Source of the DNA: Myxococcales bacterium
GTDB lineage: Bacteria; Myxococcota_A; Polyangia; Polyangiales; Polyangiaceae
DNA length: 64,000 bases
Assembly (NCBI GenBank): GCA_016720545.1
Contig: JADKKK010000005.1
Location: 372,001-436,000 of the forward strand
Reading direction: 5' to 3'
The translations under genes were made by a program, and so were the position numbers. Positions 27,219-36,284 of this stretch are shown here, one piece after another; the stretch's first letter is position 1, and every line of letters begins with the position of its first letter. A model generated the notes under the pieces. The model was given only the letters and a program-made list of their open reading frames with translations, did not search any database and was not told where the DNA came from.

Positions 27219-27980
27219 CTACTTGGAGTAGAGCTGCACGGCCACGAGGCCCGCGCCACCCTTGGCCGTCGCGACCCACTTCGCGTTCACCGGCACGGGA
27301 GAGAGCGCGAGCTTCACGCAGTTGGCCTTGCCGCCGATCGAGGTCTGCGCGCCCTTCGACGCGTTCTTCGCGAACGACCCCGGCGGGAGGCCCGGGATGG
27401 GGGTGACGATGAACATCTCGAGGTCGATGGAGGTGACGCCGACGCCCGCCGCGACCAGCGTGTAGCACTTGCCCGGCGCGATGGTGAAGGCGCCCTCGAG
27501 GGTCTGGCCAGTCGAGAAGTTGGCCGCGGCGAGGTTGCCCTCCTTCTGCATGCCGGGCGCCTCCGTGTTCGCGTACATCATCATCGGGCCTACGGCCATC
27601 TGCGCCAGGTTCGGGTCGATCGCCTGCGCTGAGCCGCCGCCGCCGCCTGCGGGCGCGGCGCCCGGCATGGGGAAGCCGGGGAAGCCGCCCGGAGCCGGCT
27701 GGCCCGGGGCAGGAGCCGTCCCCGCGCCGGGAGCGCCGGGAGCGCCCGGCTGGGGGTACGCGCCGGGAGCGCCGGGGGCGCCGGGCTGGGGGTACGCGCC
27801 GGGAGCGCCGGGGGCGCCGGGCTGGGGGTACGCGCCGGGGGCGCCGGGCGCGCCGGGGCCGCCGGGGTAGGCGCTGCCCGCGCCGAAGGCCGTGTTCGGG
27901 GGCGGCTCGTCCTTTCCGCAGGCCGTCAGGGCGAGCGCGGTGATGACGACGGTCGCAGAGAGTTTCGTAATTGCGTTCAC
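27219..27980 (-). CDS. Lipoprotein with collagen-like Gly-X-Y repeats
   Basis: This 253-residue lipoprotein has the lipobox LTAC, with a signal peptide starting VNAITKLSATVVITALALTAC. Residues about 30-115 are a low-complexity Gly/Pro/Ala region with three near-identical copies of GAPGAPGAYPQP. The C-terminal 120 residues are an ordered unknown domain (SFAKNASKGAQTSIGGKANC, KWVATAKGGAGLVAVQLYSK) with two cysteines that could pair. The start is GTG 27980, fixed by AGGAG six bases upstream; longer frames lack a signal at the N-terminus. Probably a surface or periplasmic stalked protein; function unknown. Confidence 0.8.
   Translation of the reverse strand: MNAITKLSATVVITALALTACGKDEPPPNTAFGAGSAYPGGPGAPGAPGAYPQPGAPGAPGAYPQPGAPGAPGAYPQPGAPGAPGAGTAPAPGQPAPGGFPGFPMPGAAPAGGGGGSAQAIDPNLAQMAVGPMMMYANTEAPGMQKEGNLAAANFSTGQTLEGAFTIAPGKCYTLVAAGVGVTSIDLEMFIVTPIPGLPPGSFAKNASKGAQTSIGGKANCVKLALSPVPVNAKWVATAKGGAGLVAVQLYSK
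27748..27866 (-). repeat. Three 36-bp repeats coding for GAPGAPGAYPQP
   Basis: These nearly exact 36-base direct repeats lie in the collagen-like segment. The boundary positions are approximate. Confidence 0.75.
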
Positions 27981-28163
27981 GGCAAGCTCCTCGGTTGGGT
28001 CCGCCCGACGACCCCAGAGGGGGATCTCGGTGCGGCGTACTTTATCGTCCGTTGGACGACGGTGAGAGAAAAACGTCGCATGCACACGCCAAACGCCGCC
28101 GGGCGCGCGACCTTACGCCCGTCCGCCGTCCCCGGCGGCCTGGGCTCGATCGAAGCTCATGCT

Positions 28164-28982
28164 TCAGCGAGCCGGGCCGCCCGCGTGGTTCACGGAGGCC
28201 ACCGCGTCGAGGTCGAAGCCCCCGGTCGTGAGCTTGTCCGGGTTGCCCGGGTTGGGCGCGCACACCCCGAGGCCGCGGTCGACGATGCGGACGAAGCGCG
28301 CCCGGGCGAGGCCGACGTCGGCGAGGTCGAAGGGATCGCCGCCGGCGCTCGCCACGTCGAAAGGTGAGATGGCGTTATTAGATGCAGAATACACGGGACG
28401 CCACCCGGCGCACGCGCCGTAGGGCGCCGAGGTCGCGGTGCACGGATACGACCTCCACGTGACGCCGTCGTCGCTCACGCTCACCGTCGCCGGCTCGGCG
28501 AACGGCGCCTCCGGGTTCCCGGCCGCGTAAAAAGCGTTCTCGAAGACGATGAAGTCGACGCCGGGGCCGTCGACGATCGGATCGGCCTCGAACGACAGCA
28601 CTACCTCGCCGCCCACGCCGAGCGAGAGCACGTCGAGGCCGCCTTGCGTCGCGCCCGCGCCCTCGGGGGGACCGAGCACCACGTCGGGCAAGCTCGGCAG
28701 GCCGAAGCCGGCGCAGTCGCCTGGCGTGAACGAGACGACCCGCGACGCGAAGCGGCTCGCGGGGAGCACCCCGGCGTCGCCCGCCGACGGAAAGCCGCCG
28801 TCCACGCGGGGCTTGGAGGCCGGGGGCGTTCCCGGGCTCGCCTCTGGCGTGGCCCCGAGGTCGATCACTCCGCCGTCGGTCGCTGGCGCGGGGCCGTCGC
28901 TGCAGCCCCCGAGTGCGCGCGCGCCGAGCGCGAGGCCAAGGACGAGGATCGACACACGGCAGAGCGCGGGGGGAAGCGGCAT
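28164..28982 (-). CDS. Lipoprotein, putative cell-surface protein
   Basis: This 272-residue lipoprotein has a signal peptide (LCRVSILVLGLALGARALGGC). An Asp/Gly/Pro-rich linker is followed by a beta-rich domain with the phrases VVSFTPGDCAGFG, DVVLGPPEGAGATQGGLDVLSLG, VDFIVFENAF and SVSDDGVTWRSYPC, ending DLDAVASVNHA. The VDFIVFENAF pattern recurs in uncharacterised bacterial cell-surface proteins. The fold resembles carbohydrate-binding beta-sandwiches, which is inference. ATG 28982 was chosen because it starts the signal peptide; an 80-residue Arg-rich extension of the frame is not protein-like. Confidence 0.7.
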   Translation of the reverse strand: MPLPPALCRVSILVLGLALGARALGGCSDGPAPATDGGVIDLGATPEASPGTPPASKPRVDGGFPSAGDAGVLPASRFASRVVSFTPGDCAGFGLPSLPDVVLGPPEGAGATQGGLDVLSLGVGGEVVLSFEADPIVDGPGVDFIVFENAFYAAGNPEAPFAEPATVSVSDDGVTWRSYPCTATSAPYGACAGWRPVYSASNNAISPFDVASAGGDPFDLADVGLARARFVRIVDRGLGVCAPNPGNPDKLTTGGFDLDAVASVNHAGGPAR

Positions 28983-29255
28983 TCTCGACTCCGGCCGCGA
29001 GGCTCGCGCGGCGAAACCAGAGAACCTCGCGCGCCGTTCGGGACCACCCCGGCGGGGAGCGCGTGGCTCACGAGCGAGGCGCGTTCTGACTCCCGGCTCG
29101 CCGCCACCTCGCCGCGTGGAGCGGGGCGCGGAGCTCCGGATACAGTGGCGGCTCCGTGCCGGCGTCTCACCGGACTTCCCGCCTCTCTCGATGGTGCACT
29201 CGTAGCCGACGCGGCTGTCCACCGCAAGCCGCGACCCTGCGCGGACGACCCCCGG

Positions 29256-30134
29256 CTACTTCTTCTTGGGCATCTCGTGGCGGATGCGATCGTGGCGACC
29301 GTAGCGCTCGAGCACCTCGAGGTGCTTCAGGGTCTCTGCGCGGAAGGCGGCGAGCTCGCGCTGGATCTTCTCGATGCCGACCTCGTTCTTGAGGTTCACT
29401 CGGAAGTCGGTCTCGGCCTGGGCGCGATCTTTCGACGACTGCCGGTTCTGGCTCATGACGATGAGCGGCCCCTGAAGCGCCACGAGGATGGCGAGAGCCA
29501 GGTTGAAGAACTGGTACGGGTACTCGTCGAAGCGCACCGCCATCACGCTGTTCATGAACACCCACGCCACGGTGAGCCCGAGCAAAAACAGGATGAACGC
29601 CCAGCTCCCGTTGAGGTCGGCCACCTTGTCGGCGAGCTTCTGGCCCCACGTGAGGTTGTCCTCGAACTCCTTGACGACGTTGTGCGCCGCGCGCTGGGAG
29701 AGCAGAACGTTCGTCTCGCGGAGGCGCTCGGCCATCTCGGCGAGGATGGCCATCGTGGCCGTCTTCGAGTGGCTCAGGTGGTCGCTGAAGTCCTCGCGCG
29801 TGAGCTCGAGCAGCACGGTGTCCGTCGTCGCCGACACGCTCGCGGAGCGGGGCTTGTCGTCGAACAGCGACAGCTCGCCGAAGTACTCTCCCGTGCGTAC
29901 GTCCTTCAAGACGACCGGCTCGTCGGCCGTGTCGGCGCCGGGCGACCCGGGCAGGAAGATCTGCACCGAGCCCGAGCTGACGATGTACATCGACGAGCCC
30001 TTGTCGCCCATGTTGAAGACGACCGTCCCCGCCGCGTAGGTCTTCGCGGTGAGCCGCGCCGCGAGCGCCACCGTGTCCTCGTGCGACATCGTGTCAAACA
30101 GCGGGATCTGGGAGAGGAGCTCGGAGTGCAGCAT
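29256..30134 (-). CDS. Cyclic-nucleotide-binding domain protein with DUF1003 membrane domain
   Basis: This 292-residue inner-membrane protein starts with a cNMP-binding domain (residues about 10-130) containing GDKGSSMYIVSSGSVQIF and the phosphate-binding cassette region GEYFGELSLFDDKPRSASV. A DUF1003 domain follows with two transmembrane helices (WAFILFLLGLTVAWVFMN and FFNLALAILVALQGPLIVMS) and the family end MSQNRQSSKDRAQAETDFRV. The C-terminus is helical and basic. It is expected to sense cyclic nucleotide at the membrane; output is unknown. Monocistronic. Confidence 0.88.
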   Translation of the reverse strand: MLHSELLSQIPLFDTMSHEDTVALAARLTAKTYAAGTVVFNMGDKGSSMYIVSSGSVQIFLPGSPGADTADEPVVLKDVRTGEYFGELSLFDDKPRSASVSATTDTVLLELTREDFSDHLSHSKTATMAILAEMAERLRETNVLLSQRAAHNVVKEFEDNLTWGQKLADKVADLNGSWAFILFLLGLTVAWVFMNSVMAVRFDEYPYQFFNLALAILVALQGPLIVMSQNRQSSKDRAQAETDFRVNLKNEVGIEKIQRELAAFRAETLKHLEVLERYGRHDRIRHEMPKKK

Positions 30135-30316
30135 GTACGGGCGCTCGCGCTCTGCGCGCGGCCCGGGTGGCGGTGCACTCCCGGGGCGCCGAGCAGGCTA
30201 CCACGCCATCGTCGCCACGGCGCAACGGCGCGCGCCGGGAGGCAGGCCGGAGGTCCCGGTGAGGCGGCTCCGCGGCGGCCCCCACAGGACATTGGGATGG
30301 TCCGTGGGCCGGCCCC

Positions 30317-31744
30317 GTGCCATTCTCCGCGCCCATGCCGCGCTGGCTCGTTGACCTTCTCCCGATCGTCGTCCTGCTCGCGGTCATCGTCGTCGTCGTT
30401 GCGCGGCTGCCCAAGGTTGAGCTGGGCCACACCTCCGCCTTCCGTCGTAGGCGCTTTTTCAACTGGTTCCCGGTGGGGCTCACGTACGCGTTCCTGTACA
30501 TGGGGCGGTACAACCTGAACGCGTGCATCGATCGCCGCGACGTGCTCGTGCTCTTCGACAAGGCCCAGTACTTCGAGATCGACTCGTGGGGCGCCCTCAC
30601 CTACGGCCTCTCGTTCCTCGTCAACGGTCCCATCACCGACCGCATTGGGGGCCGGAAGACCACCCTCATCGCCGCCGTCGGCGCGGCGTTCGCGAACGCG
30701 CTGATGGGCGCCGTGGCGCTCTGGGCCATGCGAGACGGCGCCATTCCGCGCGACGCCCGCCCCGCGCTCGTGCCCGTATTCTCGGCGCTCTACGCCCTCA
30801 ACATGTACTTCCAGAGCTTCGGCGCGGTCTCGATCGTGAAGGTGAACTCGGCCTGGTTCCACCTGCGCGAGCGAGGCACTTTCGGGGGGATCTTCGGCAT
30901 CCTCATCTCGCTGGGCCTCTACTTCGCCTTCGACTGGTCGAGCGCCCTCGTGAAGGGCGTCGGCGCGCACGCTGCGTTCTTCGTGCCCGCGGGCATCCTC
31001 CTGGTCTTGGCCGTGGTCGACCTCGCGCTCGTGCGTGACACACCAGGCGAGGCCGGGCACACCGACTTCGACCTCGGCGACGCCACGGGCACGGGCGAGC
31101 GCATGCCGCTCCGTCGGGTGGTGCGCCTCATGCTCGGCAGCAGCGCGATCCTGACCATCGCGGCGATCGAGTTCTGCAGCGGCTACCTGCGCAACACCAT
31201 CATGAAGAGCTACCGGTCGTTCTCCGAGGACACCGGGCGCGCGGCCGTCGACTACGTGCAGATGCACTGGGGCATGATGAACTGCGTCGCGGGCATCCTC
31301 GGCGGGGTGCTCGCCGGGCTCATCTCCGACCGCCTCTTCCAGTCGAGGCGCGGACCCGTGGCGGCGCTGCTCTACGCCGCCATGATCGTGGGCTCCTTGG
31401 CGATGTACGCCACGCTCCGCACCCCCTACGTCGGCTGGGTGCTCGTGCTGATGACGCTCGCCATCATCGGGGTGCACGGCATGCTCTCGGGCACGGCCAG
31501 CATGGACTTCGGTGGAAAGCGCAACGTTGGCGTCGTGGTCGGGGTCATCGACGGGTGCGTGTATCTCGGCTCCACGCTCGGCTCGCGCGTCCTCAAGGTG
31601 GTGCTCCCCGCGAGGCCCTTGTCCTCGACCGCGGCGGCGTGGTGGACCTGGCCTGCGGCGATTCTCCCGTTCGCCGTGCTGGGCTTCGTGCTCACGCTGT
31701 TCGTGTGGAACGCCAAGCCGAGGACGGCCGCGCCGGCCCAGTAG
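30317..31744 (+). CDS. MFS transporter of the organophosphate:phosphate antiporter type
   Basis: This 475-residue inner-membrane transporter has about twelve transmembrane segments. The loop GPITDRIGGRKTTLIAAVGA matches the MFS motif, and the phrase GLTYAFLYMGRYNLNACID resembles the GlpT/UhpT family start (YR-N). A first extra hydrophobic segment (LVDLLPIVVLLAVIVVVVA) precedes it. The likely substrate is a phosphorylated sugar or glycerol phosphate exchanged for phosphate, but residues do not settle it. Start ATG 30317 or 30335. No regulatory or catabolic neighbour points to the substrate. Confidence 0.85.
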   Translation: MPFSAPMPRWLVDLLPIVVLLAVIVVVVARLPKVELGHTSAFRRRRFFNWFPVGLTYAFLYMGRYNLNACIDRRDVLVLFDKAQYFEIDSWGALTYGLSFLVNGPITDRIGGRKTTLIAAVGAAFANALMGAVALWAMRDGAIPRDARPALVPVFSALYALNMYFQSFGAVSIVKVNSAWFHLRERGTFGGIFGILISLGLYFAFDWSSALVKGVGAHAAFFVPAGILLVLAVVDLALVRDTPGEAGHTDFDLGDATGTGERMPLRRVVRLMLGSSAILTIAAIEFCSGYLRNTIMKSYRSFSEDTGRAAVDYVQMHWGMMNCVAGILGGVLAGLISDRLFQSRRGPVAALLYAAMIVGSLAMYATLRTPYVGWVLVLMTLAIIGVHGMLSGTASMDFGGKRNVGVVVGVIDGCVYLGSTLGSRVLKVVLPARPLSSTAAAWWTWPAAILPFAVLGFVLTLFVWNAKPRTAAPAQ

Positions 31745-31816
31745 CCCGCGGGGTCGTCACGGCAGGCGTCCTCGGCGTCGCGGAGCCCGGGGCGGGGCCG
31801 CGCGAGCCCCACAAAC

Positions 31817-31850
31817 GAAAAAAGGCCCCCGCCTGAACGCAGGGGCCCTT
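31817..31850 (-). terminator. Intrinsic terminator of the small lipoprotein gene
   Basis: On the minus strand GGCCCCTGC, a short loop and GCGGGGGCC form a nine-pair stem (one G-T pair) followed by TTTTTT. It lies about 50 bases after the 31899 stop. Confidence 0.85.
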
Positions 31851-31898
31851 CCCGGGCGTGCCGTAGCGATGAGAGGACTCACGCCACGAGCAGACGAC

Positions 31899-32093
31899 TC
31901 ACTTCGCGGGCGCGGCAGGCGCGGCGCTCGGAGCGTCGCTCGGCATCCCGCTGGGGGCCGCGGGGGCCTCAGGCATGCCGGCCGAGGCCGAGCTGAGCGC
32001 CGAGGGATCCATCGGGGGCTTCGCGTCGCCACAAGCGATCGCCGCCGCCGCCACCGCCACCGTCACCGCAAACAAAAGCGCAATCTTCTTCAT
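31899..32093 (-). CDS. Small Ala/Pro/Ser-rich lipoprotein
   Basis: This 64-residue product has the signal peptide MKKIALLFAVTVAVAAAAIAC with a lipobox ending at Cys21, followed only by a low-complexity tail (PMDPSALSSASAGMPEAPAA and repeats of Ser-Ala-Pro). A strong ribosome binding site GGAGG stands before ATG 32093, and a good terminator follows, so this is a real, separately transcribed gene. The role may be structural in the envelope; no family is recognised. Confidence 0.75.
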   Translation of the reverse strand: MKKIALLFAVTVAVAAAAIACGDAKPPMDPSALSSASAGMPEAPAAPSGMPSDAPSAAPAAPAK

Positions 32094-32275
32094 GAAAAGT
32101 CCTCCTCGGGATGAGCCTCTCGAAACGCTCTCGCTTTTTGCCAAGGTTCACCCCTCCCCGTCAATCTTCTGATGGCGAAATCGGCACCGGCCGGTGGGAT
32201 GCTTGACCACACGCACCCGTGGGGGGCTGTGCCCCGCGCCGGCGCTGGCGCGAGGCTGCTACGCTCGCGAGCCGC

Positions 32276-33238
32276 ATGCTCCGCCCCCTGTCCGTCGCCA
32301 TCGCCACCTGCGCCACGCTCCCCGAGCCCGACCACGACGAGGCGCCGCTCCTCGGTGCGCTCGCGCGCGCCGGCCTCGTCGTCTCGCTGCTCCCCTGGGA
32401 CGGCCCGCCCGTGTGGCGCGCCTGGCCAGACTCGGGGCGCGCCCCGGATCTCGTGGTCGTCCGGTCGACGTGGAGCTACGCCCAGGCGCTCGCCGAGTTC
32501 CTCGCGTGGCTCGCGGCCATCGAGGGGGCGACCACCGTCCTGAACCCGCCCGCCGTGCTGCGCGGAAACGTCGACAAGCGCTATTTGGGCGAGCTCGCCG
32601 CGCGCGGGGTGCCCATCGTCCCGACCGCGTTCGTCGACCGGGGCCGCGACACGTCCCTCGCCGAAGTGTGCAAGATGCACGGGTTCGACGACGACGTCGT
32701 CATCAAGCCCCGCGTGTCGGCGGGCTCGTGGAAGACGTCGCGCTTCACGGCGGCCGAGCGCGCCGCCGGCGACGCCGCGCTGCGGGTGCTCGCGGCCGAG
32801 CGCGACGTGATGGTGCAGCCGTACGTTCGCAGCGTCGAGGGGAGGGGAGAGCGCTCGGTCGTGGTGCTCGACGGCGTGGCCTCGCACGCCATCCGCAAGA
32901 GCCCGAGGTTCTCGGGGGACGCCGAGGCGGTCACGCGGGTGGAGCTCGCCGACGACGAGCGGGAGTTCGCGACGAAGGTGCTCGCTGCCGTGGACGAACT
33001 CCACCCCACGAGCGAGCCACTCCTCTACGCGCGGGTCGACACCGCGCGCGACGAGCAAGGCGCGCTCCTCCTGATGGAGCTCGAGCTGGTCGAGCCGTCG
33101 CTCTTCTTCACCGAGGCGCCTGAGGCGCTGCCCGGGTTCGTCGCCGCGATCGCTCGCGGGGCCGCTCGGGCGCGCGACGCGAGGGACCGCGCTACTTCTT
33201 CGCTGGAGGCTTCGCGGGGGCCTTCGGCGGCGCCTTGA
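32276..33238 (+). CDS. ATP-grasp family protein
   Basis: This 320-residue predicted carboxylate-amine/thiol ligase resembles uncharacterised relatives of RimK and DcsG. Visible elements are VVVRSTWSYAQ in the N-terminal domain, NPPAVLRGNVDKRYLGELAARGVPIVPT at the domain junction, VIKPRVSAGSWKT (ATP lysine), the VQPYVRSVEGRGERSVVVLDG block with the conserved Glu, and MELELVEPSLFF with the metal-binding acidic residues. Only a single such gene is present, so no pathway can be inferred. Its last 47 bases overlap the end of the convergent lipoprotein gene (33192). Confidence 0.82.
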   Translation: MLRPLSVAIATCATLPEPDHDEAPLLGALARAGLVVSLLPWDGPPVWRAWPDSGRAPDLVVVRSTWSYAQALAEFLAWLAAIEGATTVLNPPAVLRGNVDKRYLGELAARGVPIVPTAFVDRGRDTSLAEVCKMHGFDDDVVIKPRVSAGSWKTSRFTAAERAAGDAALRVLAAERDVMVQPYVRSVEGRGERSVVVLDGVASHAIRKSPRFSGDAEAVTRVELADDEREFATKVLAAVDELHPTSEPLLYARVDTARDEQGALLLMELELVEPSLFFTEAPEALPGFVAAIARGAARARDARDRATSSLEASRGPSAAP

Positions 33239-34577
33239 CCGGCTTCACCGGCTTGGCGGGCTTCTTCGGGTCCGGTGGTGGGGCAGCGGGCGCGGGCGCC
33301 GGAGGAGGCGGCGGCCCGACCTTGCCCGAGCGGGCGTCGAGGAGGCCGACCGTCCACACCGACTCGGCGGCGCGGGGCACATCGTCGCACGCCTCGGCGA
33401 CCTTCGCGCCATTGAGGAACGTGCGTACGCAGATGTAGGGGCCCCCCTTGGCGCGCTCGTCGGTGTAGGCCGTCTCCAGCAGGAACTTGTCGCGCGCGCC
33501 CTTCAAGTGAAAGAGCACCGTCGGGACCTGCTCGCGCACGTCGCAGAAGTCGGGCTTACGCACGACGTCCTTCGCGCACACCCCGGGGGTGGGCTTGCCG
33601 TCCTCGGTGATGCGCAGGTTTACGCGAGGGAACGCCGTGAGGTCGTCGTTCGCCTCGAACTTGGTCCAGGCGATCTGCACGTAGGTGTCGCCGTCCTTCG
33701 GGGGCGCCACCTCCACCGTGGCCTGCGCGGTGCCACGCCGCCTCGCCTCGTCGACGACGTCGAAAGACAGGACGTAGCTGCCGAAGAGGTCGACAGGGAA
33801 CGCGACGTGCGTGTTGTTCTTGGAGAACGCCATCTTCGACGCCGAGCCGTTTGGGACCTGGGCGAAGCGCCAGCTCTGCTCGACCAGCGCGAAAGATCCG
33901 GTCACGTGGGGGACGGCCTCGCACTCCACCGCGGCGCCGTTCGGTTGGGCCGAGATGGGGTTCGCCCACGCGCCGGCCCCCTGCCGGCAGGTGATCTGGG
34001 CGGTGGGCGCCGCGCCGCAGGAGGTGCCCCGCTCCACCTCGACGTGCACGAGCACGTTCTTGTCGAGGCGATCGGTGATGACGGCGTCGTAAGCGTTGCC
34101 CTCGTTCTCGTTCTTGCAGCCCTCGCCCTCGAGCGACTCCCGCACGAAGATGTGCAGCGTGCTGGCCGTGTCGAGCACCTTGGTGACCTTCACGTCGGTG
34201 GTCTTTCGGCCGTCGCCGACGGCCAGAATGATCATCTTCTTCGAGAAGTCGACCTCCGCCGGCGACGCGGCCACTTCGCCGCTCGGGAAGAGGCGCTTCC
34301 AGTCGTCGCTCGAGTGCACGACGTGGTAGCCCGACTTTGCCTGTCCGTAGCGCTCCTGCGAGGGGTGCTGGAGGCGCATCTGATCGCCCGACACCATGGG
34401 GAGGCGCTCGCCCGGCATGCCGCGCACGACGAAGTACGGCGGGGGCGAGGTGCACCCGATGGCGGCGGCGCCGAGCGAGAACAGGCCAAGCGAGAACAGG
34501 CCAAGCGAGAACAGGCCAAGCGAGAGACCGGTGGTGGACATCCGGCGGGGTGAGGCGGGGACCGTGGGGACCTTCAT
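33192..34577 (-). CDS. Large lipoprotein of unknown function
   Basis: This 461-residue lipoprotein has an unusual signal peptide, whose hydrophobic core is built from repeats GLFSLGLFSLGLFSLG before the lipobox-like GAAAIGC. The mature part begins with TSPPPYFVVRG and includes a domain with two cysteines (YDAVITDRLDKNVLVHVEVE, SCGAAPTAQITC) that resembles a protease-inhibitor/MAM33-like beta domain only loosely. The C-terminus is a Pro/Lys/Ala tail (KKPAKPVKPVKAPPKAP), which could bind the cell wall. Start ATG 34577 or 34541. It ends inside the convergent ATP-grasp gene. Confidence 0.78.
   Translation of the reverse strand: MKVPTVPASPRRMSTTGLSLGLFSLGLFSLGLFSLGAAAIGCTSPPPYFVVRGMPGERLPMVSGDQMRLQHPSQERYGQAKSGYHVVHSSDDWKRLFPSGEVAASPAEVDFSKKMIILAVGDGRKTTDVKVTKVLDTASTLHIFVRESLEGEGCKNENEGNAYDAVITDRLDKNVLVHVEVERGTSCGAAPTAQITCRQGAGAWANPISAQPNGAAVECEAVPHVTGSFALVEQSWRFAQVPNGSASKMAFSKNNTHVAFPVDLFGSYVLSFDVVDEARRRGTAQATVEVAPPKDGDTYVQIAWTKFEANDDLTAFPRVNLRITEDGKPTPGVCAKDVVRKPDFCDVREQVPTVLFHLKGARDKFLLETAYTDERAKGGPYICVRTFLNGAKVAEACDDVPRAAESVWTVGLLDARSGKVGPPPPPAPAPAAPPPDPKKPAKPVKPVKAPPKAPAKPPAKK
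34475..34519 (-). repeat. Three 15-bp tandem repeats in a signal-peptide region
   Basis: The plus-strand unit gcgagaacaggccaa occurs three times exactly and codes for the repeating pentamer of the lipoprotein signal peptide (LFSLG). Confidence 0.92.
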
Positions 34578-34640
34578 GGAAGGCCCCGACTATACCGCGA
34601 AGCGCCCCGGCGTGTCCTGTTTGGTGTAGGCTGCACGGGC

Positions 34641-34853
34641 GTGCTCGAAGACAAGTTCACCGCCAAGGTCCTCGGCGTCACCCTCATGGGGTTTCCGTGC
34701 CTCATCGTCGCTTCGACGCTGTACCTGACCAGCTCTTCCCATAGAAATCCTAGTCTTTACATCATCTTGTGCGTCATGGCGCTGCCGGTGATCGCGGCCG
34801 GCGCCGCCGTCTTCGCGCGGGCGAAGCACCTCAAGGAAGACGACGACGACTGA
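34641..34853 (+). CDS. Small membrane protein, two helices
   Basis: This 70-residue product starts at GTG 34641. It has two hydrophobic segments (VLGVTLMGFPCLIVASTLYL and YIILCVMALPVIAAGAAVFA) and ends in an acidic cluster (EDDDD). Base composition in the loop (CATAGAAATCCTAGTC) is AT-rich compared with neighbours. No family recognised; divergent from the 33192 lipoprotein. Confidence 0.5.
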   Translation: MLEDKFTAKVLGVTLMGFPCLIVASTLYLTSSSHRNPSLYIILCVMALPVIAAGAAVFARAKHLKEDDDD

Positions 34854-34913
34854 CGCACGCTCGCCACGGGGGCGCGGGGCGAAGGAGCGAGCCCGAGGCG
34901 GCGCGAACCAAGC

Positions 34914-36143
34914 TCACCGGGGCGTGCCGCCCTCGGTCTTGCACCCGAGGACGACGTCGAGCTTCGACTCGGTGCCGGCCGTGGCCTTCACGTCGTCGCA
35001 GGCCGTCTGGCAGAGCGTGATCTTCGTCGGGGCCGTGGCGCTGTCGTAGCGCCAGCCCTTCGCGTTCGAGCAGTCGGCGCTGTAGGGGAGGGTCTGCGGG
35101 GTGCCGCCGGCGAGCGTGAACTGCACGTTCACCGCGTTGATGTCGAGCTTCTGCCCGGCAGGAGGCGCCGGCAAGGCGTACTCGCACGCGAGCGAAGCGC
35201 CGCGGATCTGGCTCAGCGCCGTCGTGAGGTCCATGCTCGCCTGCGTGGTGTTCGCGTTGCTGACGAGCAGGGCCTTGCTCGTGCCGCCCTTCACCGCCAG
35301 ATCGTTCAGCGCCGTCAGGTTCGCCCCTACGCCGATGACGTAGCTCTTGATCGTGGAGGACACCACGCCGACCACGTTCCCCGCCGCCTGGATGCTGTTG
35401 TTGTTGCAGCCCTGGGGGAGCCCGTCGGTCGCGAACACGATCACCGTCTTGCCTCGGCCCGCGAGCGCGGCGTCGACGGTCTTCGCGTATTGCACGGCGC
35501 CGTCGGCGGCCGGCGTCGTGGGCGTCGAGCCGTTTGGCGACAGCCCGTTCATCTTCGCGACGAGCGCGTCGGCGCCGAGCGGGAGCTTCTGCCGCTCGAT
35601 GGGCGTTCGGTATGTGGCGGCGTTGCACTCGTCGCCGTTCGGGAACGCGATGAGCGAGACCGTGATCTCCGCGGACTCGAAGCTGCGGAAGAAGGTCTCG
35701 AGGGCCTTGGTGACGATCTTCCATTTCGAGGCCGCGTTGCCGCAGTTTCGGGGCTCAGTGGCCGTCGTGTACTCGCACATGCTCCCGGACTTATCGAGCA
35801 CCACGATCATCTCGAGCGGGAGCCGGTCGGCCTTGGCCTTCACGGAGGCGCACTCGGGGGTGACGTTGCCGGCGCCCCCGGAGCTGCCGCCGCCACCGCC
35901 AGGGCCGCCGAAAGGCCCCGAGCCGCCTTGGTTGGTGCCCGGGGCCGCTGGCCCCGTGGTCGCGCCGGGCGTTGCGGAGGGAAACGGCGAGGGATCGTCG
36001 ACCGTCCCGCTGCAGGCCACCACCAGTGTGGTGGACAGTGCGGCGAGCGCGCCGGTGGCGAGTGCGCCGGTGATGGCGCCGAACCGAGACCGACGAGAGG
36101 CGAGGGGGGCGGGGAGGGGGCTCACGACATTCGTCAAGTGCAA
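34914..36143 (-). CDS. VWA-domain lipoprotein
   Basis: This 409-residue lipoprotein has a signal peptide ending LVVACS. A Gly/Pro/Ser-rich linker (about residues 47-90) leads to a von Willebrand A domain with the complete MIDAS start DKSGSM (near residue 117), followed by VSLIAFPNGD, the threonine region, and VFATDGLPQGC. A C-terminal cysteine-containing domain follows (LACEYALPAPPAGQKLDINA, CQTACDDVK). VWA domains bind ligands through a metal ion; such lipoproteins are abundant in myxobacteria. The ligand is unknown. Confidence 0.88.
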   Translation of the reverse strand: MHLTNVVSPLPAPLASRRSRFGAITGALATGALAALSTTLVVACSGTVDDPSPFPSATPGATTGPAAPGTNQGGSGPFGGPGGGGGSSGGAGNVTPECASVKAKADRLPLEMIVVLDKSGSMCEYTTATEPRNCGNAASKWKIVTKALETFFRSFESAEITVSLIAFPNGDECNAATYRTPIERQKLPLGADALVAKMNGLSPNGSTPTTPAADGAVQYAKTVDAALAGRGKTVIVFATDGLPQGCNNNSIQAAGNVVGVVSSTIKSYVIGVGANLTALNDLAVKGGTSKALLVSNANTTQASMDLTTALSQIRGASLACEYALPAPPAGQKLDINAVNVQFTLAGGTPQTLPYSADCSNAKGWRYDSATAPTKITLCQTACDDVKATAGTESKLDVVLGCKTEGGTPR

Positions 36144-36284
36144 CCGACGTGCCTGGCGTGCGGCCTAGCGCGCAGAATCACCTACATCGGCTCTCTTCGA
36201 GGCATCGCGTGGTCTACCATGTGGGGCCCGCGCGACTGGATCGAGGCTGACTCACGGCTGGCCACGAATCGAACCAGGCGCGAC

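Noticed and set aside
32276..33238. ATP-grasp gene as part of a peptide biosynthesis cluster
   Set aside because: No precursor peptide, transporter or other biosynthetic gene is next to it.
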